Shown here piece by piece: positions 1 to 10,714 of a DNA stretch of 64,000 bases. The stretch's first letter is position 1. The number at the start of each line of letters is the position of its first letter. A program made the position numbers and the translations under genes. The notes beneath the pieces are model-generated. The model did not search any database and was not told the DNA's origin. It worked only from the letters and a program-made list of their open reading frames with translations. The DNA comes from Zeugodacus cucurbitae (Eukaryota; Arthropoda; Insecta; Diptera; Tephritidae), in assembly GCF_028554725.1 (NCBI RefSeq), contig NC_071668.1, forward strand, positions 24,344,501 through 24,408,500, read 5' to 3'.

Positions 1-123
1 TTTTAGCACTGCATTTGAATAGTTCTTTGAAAGTTAAGTTTAATGATTTTATCCATGAGAATATTAATAATAAGACAACGTTTGAGACATTTTACGTTGC
101 AAATTTTTGTCTCAAATAATAAC

Positions 124-1368
124 TTAACCCTCTCATGCCCGAATTAAAATGGGCGGAGCTAACATTTTTTTGTATACTCTCGCAACAAAGTTGCTACACT
201 AGGAAGGGGCATATGTGAATGTAATTTTTTTGGGGAAGTGGGCGTGGCCCCTCCCCCTACTAAGTTTTTTGTACATATCTCGCAAACTACTAATGGCATA
301 TCAAGGAAACTTTCTAGAGTCGTTTCCTTTATGTACTAGCTTATACAACCCAAAAATGGAGGAAATCGGATTGTAATCACGCCCACCTTCCATACAAAGG
401 TTATGTTGAAAACTACTAAAAGTGGGTTAACTCAATAACGAAAAACGCCAGAAACACTAAATTTCACATAAGAAATGACAGATGGAAGCTGCACTCAGAT
501 TTTTTTACAAAATTGAAAATGGGCGTGGCATCGCCCACTTATGGGTCAAAAACCATATCTCAGGAACTACTCGACCGATTTCAATGAAACTTGGTTTGTA
601 ATAGTTTCTTTACATCCCAATGATATGTTGTGAAAATCACTTCGCAAAATCACTTCACAACCACGCCTACTTCCCATATACCAGAACTTTGAAGACAATC
701 TGAATCGTTTACCTTACAATATATAAAGTAAGCACTAGTAAAGATATCGATGCAGAACTTTGCACAAATACTACGTTTATAGTGTGGCAGCCTCATTCTA
801 AAAATCACCGAAATCGGACCATAGATTGTCAAGGCCCCATATATAGAACATGAGGATCTCGGTACTTCTATCCTAATATTAGGGTTTCCGACTTTCAATG
901 GACTTTATACAATATATATGACGAATATGTGGGTCAAATTGTGTATTATATAATATAAATAAAGTTAAATAAATAAATTGCGAGAGTATAAAATGTTCGG
1001 TTACACCCGAACTTAGCCCTTCCTTACTTGTTAGAATAGATATATATTAACTCTCTCTTAACTCAAATTTGAATTGATAAAAACTTCATTGTCCTATGTG
1101 TCCTGGTTCATTAGTTACAGGCCCATAGGCAACAATTAAATTATTATGAATAGGCTAAAAACTTTTCTCATGGCTGATTTATTTGAAATAACTCTCTAAT
1201 GTTTATTCATTTACATAGTTCACTTTGTTTTAAAATAAAACAATTATTTTTATGTTTTGCAAATTACACTCGGCGGAGAACGCTTACTGAATGAACACGT
1301 ACACAGTTTTTAACAGAAAAAGTAACTGTAAGCTTGCACATAGTCAACATTGGGCATGAAAGGGTTAA
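124..1368. mobile_element. piggyBac-like MITE (TTAA target, inverted ends), interrupted
   Basis: The left end reads TTAA followed by CCCTCTCATGCCC (124-140). The right end read on the minus strand is TTAA followed by CCCTTTCATGCCC (1368-1352). These are inverted termini with one mismatch, bounded by TTAA, as expected for piggyBac-type elements. There is no transposase inside, so it is non-autonomous. Its right-hand subterminal sequence (about 1290-1350, containing 'GTAACTGTAAGCTTGCAC') recurs in a second short copy at 4823-4993. A copy of the dispersed non-coding repeat (173-1032) sits inside it, so the MITE is older than that insertion. Family assignment rests on TTAA plus the CCC start, without a transposase to confirm it. 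Confidence 0.55.
173..1032 (+). repeat. dispersed non-coding repeat, copy A
   Basis: It begins TATACTCTCGCAAC and ends GCGAGAGTATAAAATGTTCG...CCTTACTTGTT. It shares many segments with copies at 4994, 16552, 17769, 35262, 45390 and 62889, notably GGGCGTGGCCCC, 'AAAAATGGAGGAAATCGG' and the terminal 'ACCCGAACTTAGCCCTTCC'. No protein is encoded; the 82-aa and similar frames are chance ORFs. This copy lacks the segment that follows TTGCT in the full-length copy at 16552. It resembles a non-autonomous repeat abundant in tephritid genomes, from memory and not checked. The 'TATACTCTCGCAA' start and 'TTGCGAGAGTATA' near the end are inverted relative to each other. Confidence 0.75.
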
Positions 1369-1544
1369 GGAATCGTCAGCTATAATTAGCCGATTTCTTT
1401 GAGGCGTAGCTTTCTTATTCGTCAGCAGAATCTCATAATATTTTACGTAGTATTCATTATGTGTTTTCATTTGTATATATCTCTCCTTCTAGCATTGCAA
1501 ATCTCTGTTAGAATACACTGAATCACTTATGATGCCTTTGAATT

Positions 1545-1620
1545 GCTTTCCATCCCTCAATGTAGACGTATTCTTCACCAAACCCAACTAGGAGGTGATA
1601 TTCATCTTTTCATGTTGTTT
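1545..1620 (-). pseudogene. FREP exon 2 fragment
   Basis: This short stretch matches, in the same plus-strand orientation, the region around 15570-15640 of the intact minus-strand FREP gene. The clearest match is GTGATATTCATCTTTTCA, which on the minus strand encodes EKMNIT. Further matching bases run across the segment corresponding to the 'FCEEDVDFGGW' part of the fibrinogen domain. Only about 75 bp can be recognised and there is no open frame beyond it. It lies just upstream of, and opposite to, the plus-strand fragments at 1717, which suggests rearrangement of a once larger locus. Confidence 0.5.
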
Positions 1621-1716
1621 TTAGAGGAAACTTTATTAAATTTATAATTTCTTTTAAATAAAAAAAGCAAAAAAAGCGAAATGAAGACTGAGCCCAAGCT
1701 GCGCAACTCGCTGGAA

Positions 1717-2055
1717 ATGTTTCGCTTTGTTTCGCTTTGTTTCCATTATTTTGCTGTATTAAATTTTAATTTTTCAAAACGTATTTGATTTTATTCGCGC
1801 TAACAACGCAGGACAAACGAACAAGAGATGCTCCACTATTTCCTTGGCTACCATGTAAGGTAAATATTCTACTTAACAAATGTGGTGATGATCTATTTTT
1901 TATTTCGCAGTAACTTGAATGGAGCCTTCGTAGTATATCTCCATTGGAATCGCATAGTAAGCTGTGGATCTTTATCGTTTGCGCAAATGATGATACGACC
2001 AACAGAAAATTGCATTAAACGCTTGATGTTGAGCGATTTAAATCGATGTGTCTAA
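1717..2055 (+). pseudogene. FREP pseudogene: exon 1 start, intron 2 and exon 3
   Basis: Position 1717 starts a signal-peptide exon nearly identical to the start of the copy at 37573, but with a 10-bp tandem duplication (TTTCGCTTTG twice) that shifts the frame. Most of exons 1 and 2 is missing. The sequence resumes at about 1850 with the exon 2 donor (GGTAAATATTCTAC), a 50-bp intron and acceptor TTTCGCAG at 1903-1910. Exon 3 (1911-2055) is still open and encodes SNLNG, then SLSFAQMMIRPTENC, ending at TAA 2053-2055. This is the conserved C-terminal end of the fibrinogen domain. With exon 2 gone it cannot make a functional FREP. The nearest relative in the window is the dead copy at 36607-37573, and the similarity continues into the 3' flank. 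Confidence 0.8.
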
Positions 2056-2815
2056 AGAAATATTAACAAACAAGCACGTAATATTAAAAATTCATATTTA
2101 TAGAAGGTGTATTCAAAATATAACGGTAATTTGTGTTTTTTGAAAATAATAGTTTATTCATTCGCCTACATTATTTATTTTTGGAAATAGGAAAAAGTCA
2201 CACGGCGTTATGTCTGGCGTATATGGAGGCGACTTGCCCGTTGTCTTTGAATTGATTATCTTAGTCAACATATTCATTATTTTAAAACTGAATAGGACTG
2301 AAATCGGTTTGAACATTTGCACCGCCTCCATAATTCAAATATAATAGTTTCTGTTCCTCTGTCTGACTTTTTTCCTCATACACCCGGTATATTAAATCAT
2401 TACAATTCGACGTTAATAATCTAAATTGCTGAATTCCGAAAGAGAACATACATTCCACACCTCGAAACCTAATTGCTCTATATTTCTTTAGCAGTTTGTG
2501 AGATATGTACATAAAATCGATTAGTCTATTTTTAAAAACTTACACAGATGTCTCTCATTACAAAGAGCTTCTATATTAAACGTTATAGTTTATTTCACGG
2601 TTTATCAATTATACCCAATTTATTCTACTATATACCGATTACATCAATGGAAAAATTCAAGGGATATGGTCATTTAACCATTTAAAATGGACAACATACT
2701 TCTCGAAAAAGTTTGAGGCCTCTGTATAAATCGGAATATTTGGAAATTAAATGGGCTAATAAAAATTTTATGAAAAATCCAATTTCTTACAAATCTTCAT
2801 TTATCAGCTCATTCT
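2056..2815. repeat. 3' flank shared with 36.1-36.6 kb (inverted duplication)
   Basis: This sequence downstream of the FREP fragment matches the reverse complement of 36105-36606. Examples are 'GGGATATGGTCATTTAACC' at about 2662 and its complement near 36240, 'TGTATAAATCGGAA', 'TTAAATGGGCTRATA' and 'AAAATCCAATTTCT'. The matching block also contains the 'GGAGGCGACTT' and 'CACACGGCGTTATG' segments. No gene is seen here. Together with the FREP fragment it marks one duplicated unit of at least 1 kb. Confidence 0.7.
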
Positions 2816-4822
2816 TCGGCATTTCTATGCATATGGAAAACAACTAATTAGTAGGAAGAGGTTCTGTACTTTCGGTATATGCGAGCTAAAGAAATGTTAT
2901 TAATGAATTCATAATTTCTTAGATCAAAACAGACAGAATTTCTCTCAAGTTTCGTTAAGATATCGAATACGTTGATGTATAAAAAAAGAGAAAAGTTCTA
3001 TTATATCAATGTTATCTATTGCAATGCGAAATCATCTGATGGGGTTGGAAATTAAGTTTTTACGCTTATCTAAGCCTAGTATATTATCTTCCTTTAACGC
3101 ATGCTTTATTGATTGCTGGCGATTCATAAATGGTGGCCCGTTACTTACATAGTTTGTAAAGCCCAACGTTTGCATTAATTGTCGCAGAGCGAACTTTCGA
3201 ATTGCTGAGATATGTGAACCTCCTTACCGAAGCAATTTTCTAGTTTTTAATAACATCCTTTAATGGGCGTGGCAAAAGTGTGGCGAACTTTTCAATGTCA
3301 ACAATGACGACAGCTCAAGGGAGTTTAATAACTACATAAGTGTAGAGCGTAGTGGCTGCAATCCAAATTCGTTTTAATTAATACAAAAAAAAAAAGAAAA
3401 GGAAAACTCTACAGTTATGTAACGTAAAATGTGCTTTATCGTTTTTATTTACTACTTGAGTATACGTTTACAAGAAACTTTTAGGTAAAACAATAAAAAT
3501 CGGATATTAGATAAGGTTAACTGTTTCATTTCTTTACAGCTAGCTCAACTGATTAGCGCAAATGTGCGCTAGTACATATATGCAAACCACATACACACAC
3601 GCACACTAACCGTTGTTTGTTTGTCATGTCATGTACGCAAATGTACAGTTAAATTCGAAGCAATTTGGCGTTTACCTTTCTCAAGGCGGCTGCATATCTA
3701 CCCTTGTTATCAAGGTAATAAAATTCTTTGCTTACAAAATAAAATCCTCCGTAAAATCTTTTGCTGACAGCCAAAGTTATTTATTGCGCACACACGCACA
3801 AGCCATTACATACAAACGCAACACATACATACATATGTATATACAGTTAGATGTATATGCGAAGCTGCTTAACGAAATGAGCAGCATTCGGCGATGCGCC
3901 ACTCTCCGCACACTTCCCTCCTGCAGCGACTTTAAGCAATGTCAAAGCCTCGAAAAAAAGCACCACATATGCATATAAGCAGTCATTATATGTAAATATG
4001 TATGTATGTAAATGTTTGGTTATAAATATGTATATGGTTAAGCACGGGCCTTTTTCTGCGCAAAGTCAAGTAACCTAGACCGCATCTTCTTTCGTCGCCA
4101 TCTTTTTAACAACCGTGCCCAGTTGGTTACAGCTTCTTTTTATACCCACACGAACACAGCATACATACATGGAAGCATAAGGTGCACACATGTCTTAAGT
4201 TGTTGCTTGATAATCGCAAAATCTGTATAGCGCTCTGCTGTCTATGTGTTTTTTTTTTTTTTTTACATTTTATGCTTCAACGTGTGCCACTGATTTTATT
4301 AGCAAATTCGCTAAAGGCAATAAAGAAGTAGATACGAGTAACGCTTAAACTCGGGGCAGGCAGGTACATACAGAGCACAGCGCAAACTTATACCTTAATG
4401 AATATCACTGTTGTGTATTGGTGACTTAAAGCTGCCTGAGTCGACTTGCGTTGGTGTACGTTAAACTAATATAAAGTATTGCAAGGGTTGAATTGCTTTG
4501 CATAATTTGAGCTTTAGTGAACTGAGACAAAAAGGAAAGTAAATGGTTGAATATATAATCGTATATACATATTTATTTGTGATTTGCTTTCATTTTTATT
4601 AAGCAAGTTATTGACAGCCAGTAGTTTTGTACAGCTGCTCTTATATCCTTATCATAATCTAGTGGTGCACTGTTCTACTTTCTGGAGTTCGATTATTTGT
4701 AATATGCCATGAACCTTCTTCGCTCTGCAAAAATTACAGACAGAGAAAGCAGCGCAATTTATTTAAGTAATTTATTAATAGAAGAATTCAAAATTACTAT
4801 AGAACAAAATAAATATGTTGTC
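2816..4822. other. intergenic, no gene seen
   Basis: AT-rich sequence with a poly-T tract near 4250, CA/TG-rich patches and TATG repeats around 3820-4030. The longest frame (3613-3978, 121 codons) has a composition driven by simple repeats and no recognisable domain. I see nothing supportable. Confidence 0.6.
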
Positions 4823-4993
4823 TTAACCCCTTCATGCCTAATGTTGCCTATAGACAACATTATACTTACTGGCTTCTAATTCTCGTTATTCAAATATTTT
4901 TGACCAGCGGTTTTTTAATTACTTAGACTTATGGGTTGTGCAAGCTTACAGTTACTTTTTCTGAAATGAACTGTGCACGTGTAAAAAGGTTAA
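4823..4993. mobile_element. piggyBac-like MITE, second copy
   Basis: Starts TTAACCCCTTCATGCC (4823) and ends at GGTTAA (4988-4993). Its inner sequence GTGCAAGCTTACAGTTACTT matches the right side of the MITE at 124-1368 in the opposite plus-strand orientation. About 170 bp, no coding capacity. The 3' terminus is degraded (AAAAAGG instead of the CATGAAGGG expected for an inverted end), so it may be a truncated copy that abuts the next repeat. Confidence 0.45.
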
Positions 4994-6233
4994 GTTCAAA
5001 AATGGGTTTAATCGGAACACTGCCACGCCCACAAAATGGCGGTAACCAAAAACACATAAAGAGCTATAACTAAACCATAAATAAAGTTATGAAAATAAAA
5101 TTTGGAACATAGGATCGCATTAGAGAGAGGCACATTTTAATGTAATTTTTTTTGGAAAAGTGGGCGTGACCATGCCCCCAAATTGGTTTTTTGTATAAAT
5201 CTTGCAAACCAAGAAAGCTATATAAACCAAGCTTTCTGCAGTCGTTTCTTTTAGCCGTTTCCTTATACAGTCCAAAAATGAAAGAAATCGGATAATAACC
5301 ACGCTCACCTCCCATACAAAGGTTAGGTTGAAAATAACTAAAAGTGCGTTAACTCACTAACGAGAAACGTCAGAAACACCAAATTTTACATAAGAAATGG
5401 CACAAGGAAGCTGCACTGAAATTTTTTTACAAAATGGAAAATGGGCGTGGCGTCGCCCACTTATGGGTCAAAAACCATATCTCAAGAACTACTCTACCGA
5501 TTTCAATGAAATTCGGTATATAACACTTTCTTGACACCCTGATGACACAGGTGGAATATGGGCGAAATCGGTTCACAACAACGACAATTCCCAATATAAC
5601 TCAATTTTGAATTCCATCTTATTCCTTCACTTTATAATATATACATAAGGAACTAATGAAGATAGCGAAACTTTACACAGATACCGTATATGATCTGTGG
5701 CATCACTTGTGAAAAAATTGTCGAAATCGGACTATAACTTTTGAAAGCCCCGGATATTTACAGCTGTTGGCCATCGAATTACGAACGGGGAGCATATTCC
5801 ATATTTTTAATTTTTTTGACAATGTTTTTAATTTATGGTGAAAGTTACAAAATTACAACCTGGGTGGCACCCTTTGCCTATATTTCTACTGTATAATTAA
5901 CGTTATAATATTCGAATAAGCTTGCCTACTCTATAGTTATCGGCTGACAATTATTGTAACCGTAGTTTTTTTGTAATTCGTAATTGTTCGTAATTCCATG
6001 GCCAGGTACTGTACATGAAGAACTCAGTTCCTTAGGGTAATTTTTCACCGAAAATGTCGGTAAATCTCTCTTATCTTATCTTATATCTTAATTTAATTCT
6101 GAGGAAATCGTTTTATTTTAATAGTGTGTCTCTGTACCAGAAATAGTTAAAATCGGGTCATAACTTCCCCTAGCTCCCATATACCTAATATTAGGGGTTT
6201 CAAACTTTCAATGGACTTTATACTATGTATGTA
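4994..6233 (+). repeat. dispersed non-coding repeat, copy B (left part)
   Basis: Shares 'CACTGCCACGCCCACAAAA', GGGCGTGACC, 'GGGCGTGGCGTCGCCCACTT' and 'ATACCTAATATTAGGGGTTT' with the other copies. Its 5' end is missing compared with copy C. It is split twice: by a small inverted-repeat element at 5769-6003 and by the Helitron at 6234-10714. The last 130 bp of the repeat resume at 10715 and end with the typical GCGAGAGTATAAAATGTTCG block. Confidence 0.75.
5769..6003. mobile_element. small inverted-repeat element (MITE candidate)
   Basis: Bounded by an 18-bp inverted repeat with one mismatch: GGCCATCGAATTACGAAC (5769-5786) and GTTCGTAATTCCATGGCC (5986-6003). About 235 bp, non-coding, inserted in repeat copy B. 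No clear target-site duplication is visible, so the superfamily is unknown. Confidence 0.45.
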
Positions 6234-6324
6234 CTAGCGTTACCCGGCGCGCTTCTCTACGCAAAAAATTGATTGCTTAAAAGATTTGATTTCTTAACAC
6301 AATAATGAAAAAGAAAAGCAATGT

Positions 6325-7857
6325 TCAATTTTGTGGGGCATAAATAAACACATTTTTCATGGCTCCAACTGTCGAACATGCAACGTACAGTTGACCGTGA
6401 GAAAAGCAAGCTTCCTCTAAATTAACTCCACACACCTGGAGCGTTTGCCCTTGGGCTTTGTTGACGGTCATAGCAAAAGATAGCCCAACAGAAAATTGAA
6501 GACGTTTAAATTCGAATGGCATGTCCGTTGGTATTAATGGGATGCGCGGTATTAGTACAATTTCACCTTTTGCTTTGCTAGTGAGAATTGTTGCTTGAAT
6601 TAAATTTGGTATCAATTTCTTCACTGAAAGTCTCGTCGCGTTACAAAGTTTCGGTGCATTAAGATTTCGAAGAAGTATAATTGATGAACCAATTTTCAAA
6701 TTCAAATTATGCGGTGGCATGCCTGGTGGTTCCAAAGAATTTAAAAATTCAACCGGATAATTGACTGCGTCTTCATCATTCATAGCAGTATCAATAGATT
6801 TATACGTTTCCGAATTACCTGGCAATTTTTCCTGGATGTGGAAATTGATTTCATTGACATTGACATTTTTTGGTGCTAAAATTGCACGTTCTCGTAACCA
6901 ATCATGGTTATTATAATTTTGAGCAATATTTGGAAAAACGCGATCAATGAGTTCTTCTTTTGATGATACAATTATTGAACAATTATTCGGTAACGTGATA
7001 AACCCATTTTGATCACTTGCCATTTTTCCATCGCCAATCTTCAGCAATTGCTTTGAAAACTCATGTGCTGAAGAATCATTTTGAAGACGCACACGCATAT
7101 TGGTCGTCAACGAAAGCATTTGGACGTGTGCCCACAAAAATGAACTTTTCAAACATGCATTAATTTCATCAGCTGGTGTTGATCTCGGAATAACAGGCAA
7201 CGTTTGACGAAAATCACCAGATAACAATATTAATGCACCACCAAACAGCTGTAAACTCCGTCTCAAATCTTGTAATGTTCGATTTAAGGCTTTCAAAGAT
7301 TTTTTATGGGCCATTGGACATTCGTCCCATAAAATAATGGATGTTTGTTGCAAGACTTTAGCCATTCCAGAACTCCTTGAAATATTGCATGTTGGTGTTT
7401 CAATTGCTTGCATGTTCAATGGCAATTTCAAGGCGGAATGTGCTGTGCGGCCGCCATCAAGTAATGTAGCTGCAATTCCGGAAGAAGCAAGTGCTAATGC
7501 GATTTTTTGTTCCGACCGAATCGTTGCCAGTATTAATGAAATCAAAAATGTTTTTCCAGTGCCGCCAGGTGCATCCAAAAAATACAATCCACCAGTGTTG
7601 TCATTGACAGCTTGCATCACTGTGTCATATACATATTTTTGTTGATCATTTAATTGTGGAGTATACGTTTGTACGAACGCACGCAATTCATTACGATCGA
7701 ATTGCAGTTCGCGTTGCAATTCTCGTTCAAATAAATCATGCATTGGACGATTTGGTGGAGTCAATCCTAATTGCCCTAATGTCTTATTTGCAATCGTAAG
7801 GCACAAATCTTCGATCATTATCAAGGCTTCATTATACATTTCCAATGTCAGCAGCAA
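6325..7857 (-). pseudogene. Helitron Pif1-like helicase domain, 510 codons open
   Basis: This is the C-terminal helicase part of a Helitron RepHel protein, a superfamily 1B DNA helicase that unwinds DNA during rolling-circle transposition. Visible motifs in order are Walker A (DAPGGTGKT, about residue 94), Walker B (IILWDECPMAHK, about 174), LSGDFRQTLPVIP (about 213) and the C-terminal MTVNKAQGQTL ... LYVACSTV block (about 462-495). The helicase segment itself has no internal stop. The frame has no natural start: it begins at an upstream TTG right after an abrupt junction with the HUH domain. The sequence between those two domains is deleted and the frame is shifted, so no complete RepHel can be made. 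The downstream stop lies about 90 bp from the Helitron 3' end. Confidence 0.9.
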
Positions 7858-8470
7858 TGCAGGATCATTGGGTCCATGGTTTGATCTGGAATTTCGGCCG
7901 ATGTGAAGGTATCAATCATATCAGGGGTTATTTTGTTTACGCACCAAATCAAAATATGTGCGTGAGGTAAGCCTCTTTTTTGCCACTCTATGGTATACAT
8001 AAAGCACCGCACTTCTCCAAATACACGGAGTTTGACAATCAGATCCATTAATTTTTTAAATTTTTGTTGGAATACATGGGCAGTTATGTCATGCCGATCT
8101 TTTGGCACCTGACCATCAAGTAAACAATCAGACACATCGACCCACTTCGGGTTGCACGTAAATGTTATGAATAGATCCGGTCGTCCATAATTTCGTACAT
8201 ATGTCATCGCATCTTGCGTATATTCATGCATATGACGTGGGCTACCAACATATGATGATGGTAACATTGTTAAACGGCCAATATCATTCACATTTACATC
8301 ATTGATTATTGCGTCACGCAAATGTATGTATTCTCTGATCTTAATCGGGCTTGATTGTAACGGATGAAGTTTAATCGCTCACTTTTAATTGTGGCGTACA
8401 TATCGACGATATATTGATGCGAAAGTTGATTGCATTGCAAAATAAAATTTGTTTCTTGAGGGCGAATCAT
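7848..8470 (-). pseudogene. Helitron replication-initiator (Helitron_like_N / HUH) domain
   Basis: The HUH endonuclease (Rep) domain nicks and joins DNA at Helitron ends. The open part (7848-8321) contains FITFTCNPKW and the HUH-like block KRGLPHAHIL, typical of Helitron_like_N. Homology continues upstream in another frame to about 8470 (YSYRLMIR ... HQYIVDMYA ... LRSE), so at least one frameshift separates the two. Downstream the domain stops after QTMDP and runs straight into helicase sequence in another frame. The segment that would carry the catalytic tyrosines is missing. This is a dead fragment of the same gene as the helicase. Confidence 0.85.
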
Positions 8471-8519
8471 CAATCGGTACGAATAAAAATTGATCGCACT
8501 GACTTTTTTTGTTGATTAT

Positions 8520-8965
8520 TGACCTGTATTGCAAAAATTAATTAGCGAATGAAAATGTTTAGCACATTCGCGTAAATTGCGAACAATTGCGGGAATTCCC
8601 GCGCTATTTGAATAAGGATTTTCTACCTTCAAAAATGTGTTTTTAGTGTTGGTAAAGCGTGAACTACCATCCCTGACAGGCCAACCGCAATTCAAACAAA
8701 TTTAATTTGGGAATCCCCATTCAAAGTTAACGTGCCAGTCATTTGTGGTTTGTTGAGGGGAAGTTTCAATCCCGACAAAAGTGCATAGGAAATTCATGTG
8801 GTAATGGCGGGAATTCCCTAATTTGTTCAGACTATTTAAAAAAAATTAACCTGTAGAAAAAAAGCGGGAATTCCCGCTCTTCAAATTTGTATGGAAAAAT
8901 TAAGTGATTATCTGGCAGTCACCCGCTAAATTCAAATGAACGCGAACGTGTTAAACAAAATAAAA
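8520..8965. mobile_element. MITE-like insert in the Helitron with palindromic GCGGGAATTCCCGC repeats
   Basis: It interrupts the Helitron coding homology between the 'NPTTG' and 'FYSYRLMIR' segments. Near its ends lie imperfect inverted repeats: GTTTAGCACATTCGCG (8557-8572) and CGCGAACGTGTTAAAC (8941-8956). Inside, the palindrome GCGGGAATTCCCGC is exact at 8589-8602 and 8864-8877, with a near copy at about 8807-8819. Outer boundaries are approximate and I could not fix a target duplication. No coding capacity. Confidence 0.6.
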
Positions 8966-8991
8966 TGTATATGTACCAGTTGTTGGATTTA

Positions 8992-10130
8992 TCATTGGTA
9001 TGTTGATGTGATAGCCATCGTCCCCTCTCCAAAACAAAATGGGGTATTGCAATGCATCATAACAGCGATGGAGTTCTGAAATACGTTATAAATTCTCATT
9101 TCTACGATACAAAACAACTGTTCGCCAACCACAACAATGGCTACTTCATCAATCGTTGGTGCATTGAATCGTCTGGTTTGCTCCCCAATTGGTGTTTTAT
9201 CGGCTTTTATTATGATTTTGTGGCCATCGGAGGGCATCCGTTCGAGTGCCACTTTAAACAATTTCACCAATTCATTGTGTTGATGAAAAAATGTTTGCAA
9301 TTCATTCACGATTGATCTTCTCGTATTCGTCGAAATTGCACAGCGCTTATTTAATTCACGATTCTCACCATCAATGAAATATATTTGCAAAAATTTATGA
9401 TCATCATCTGGTAATGGTAGCAAAGACCCAGCTCTATGGTATATTTGACCTTGAATCTGTAACGGTCGAGAAATATATATAGATGATAACGGATCTTAAT
9501 TTCTAAAAACATCGAACACAGGGACGGCACATAAATTAAAAATGATATTGCTAATTCCACACGAAGAAATCACCTTATACGTCGGCATAAATCCATCTTT
9601 CATAATATTTATAGCTCCAAAAGATGTCATTTGAAAGCATGAATTGTATTTTTGAATATTTAAGAGGAAATGCTTTGACGTTGGCGAATTACCAAAACCC
9701 AATGAATGCAAAGGTTCTGGCGGAAGTTCTAGCACCGGTAATTTGACTTTCCCACCAGCACAACACATTCCATTATGAATTTAAATACTTTGCAATGTAT
9801 ACATTCTATATTCATCTGGCCAATGTAGGCATACATGCTGTAATCAATGGTGGCATCGTAATTGAAAGCCGCGTGTTCCATTTGACGTATATCATAAACG
9901 GACGTACGCCCACGACGGTTTCTTGGTGCTTCACTATTATCCCAGTGAGTTCTCCGTCTGTGTCGTTGTGTTTCCATTTCATTTCGTCGAACACGATCTT
10001 CTTCACTTTGTGATCTTCGATTTAACGCTGTAGCATTTGATTGACGTGAACGTCTGCCAATGTTTGGTCGTCTTGAACGTGGCATTCTTTCAGTACAGTG
10101 TATGACTAATTGAATGTAAAAGCAATACAT
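8992..10130 (-). pseudogene. Helitron RepHel N-terminal region, frameshifted
   Basis: Three minus-strand frames continue one another. 10130-9729 begins near MPRSRRPNIGRRSRQ, the usual basic N-terminus of insect Helitron proteins, and holds the first cysteine pair (CIHC). 9768-9496 continues with CCAGGKVKLP, PPEPL and YNSCFQMTSFGA. 9423-8992 continues with IYFIDGENREL, ALERMPSDGHKIIIKADKTP and 'PTIDEVAIVVVG'. The frame switches are at about 9750 and 9450, with further damage near 9070. This is the region upstream of the HUH domain in full-length Helitron proteins. It is plainly inactive. Confidence 0.85.
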
Positions 10131-10714
10131 TGAAAATTATTTCTTGAAAAAATTATACATTTAATTCCAACTTCAATGTGTGCGCGTGGAAATATGAATT
10201 CACATACACTCACGCTGGACATAACCTCAATTGTGCAAATAAAGAAAACACTCACCGGAAAATGAGATCAAATTAAAATTGTGAAAATTAAGTAACGCTT
10301 GGCAATTGAACTATATATAAAAAAATGAAGCAATTAAAATACAATTAAAAAAGAAACACATGGTTAACACTCACCAAAAGTATGATTGTTCAAAATGAGA
10401 GCAAGATATAAAAGAACTCAAAGCACATAAGAAAACTGTCAACTGAATTCCAATGACAGCAAATTAATATTCTGTTCGCAATGAGAGCACGATGTATAAT
10501 TGATAAATCGTATTGAAAATACTTGATTTTGGTACAGTGTATTTACTCACAAAAAATGTCAAACTCAGGAACGGCTGCACCGATTCCAAACAAACTTCAC
10601 ACAAACCACCTCCTTATAGGTAGGAACGAACTCTAAAATTTTTGTGTCAATCGATTCGGCGGTTCTTGAGTTATAAGATTACCAAGGAAATGTAACTTCT
10701 TTTTATATATATAG
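10131..10714 (-). other. Helitron 5' non-coding region
   Basis: AT-rich sequence between the RepHel N-terminus and the Helitron 5' end. The terminal 150 bases (10565-10714) contain a stretch typical of insect Helitron 5' ends on the minus strand (AAGTTACATTTCCTTGGTAA, 'CTCAAGAACCGCCGAATCG'). No gene. Confidence 0.55.

Larger units (their letters stand above)
6234..10714 (-). mobile_element. decayed Helitron, read on the minus strand
   Basis: A Helitron-type rolling-circle element interrupts repeat copy B. Read on the minus strand it starts CTATATATATAAAAAG (10714) and ends GGGTAACGCTAG (6234). The CTAG end fits the CTRR 3' rule and the 5' end resembles the usual TCTATATATA, with TC degraded. 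The flanks are A on the 5' side and T on the 3' side, as expected for A|T insertion. It carries Helitron replication-initiator and Pif1-type helicase coding regions with deletions and frameshifts, plus an internal MITE-like insert. The sequence TACTATGTATGTA occurs on both sides (6221-6233, 10715-10727), unusual for a Helitron. It is not autonomous. Confidence 0.85.

Noticed and set aside
3613..3978. 121-codon plus-strand frame
   Set aside because: Its codons follow CACACA and TACATA simple repeats and no domain or conserved motif is visible.
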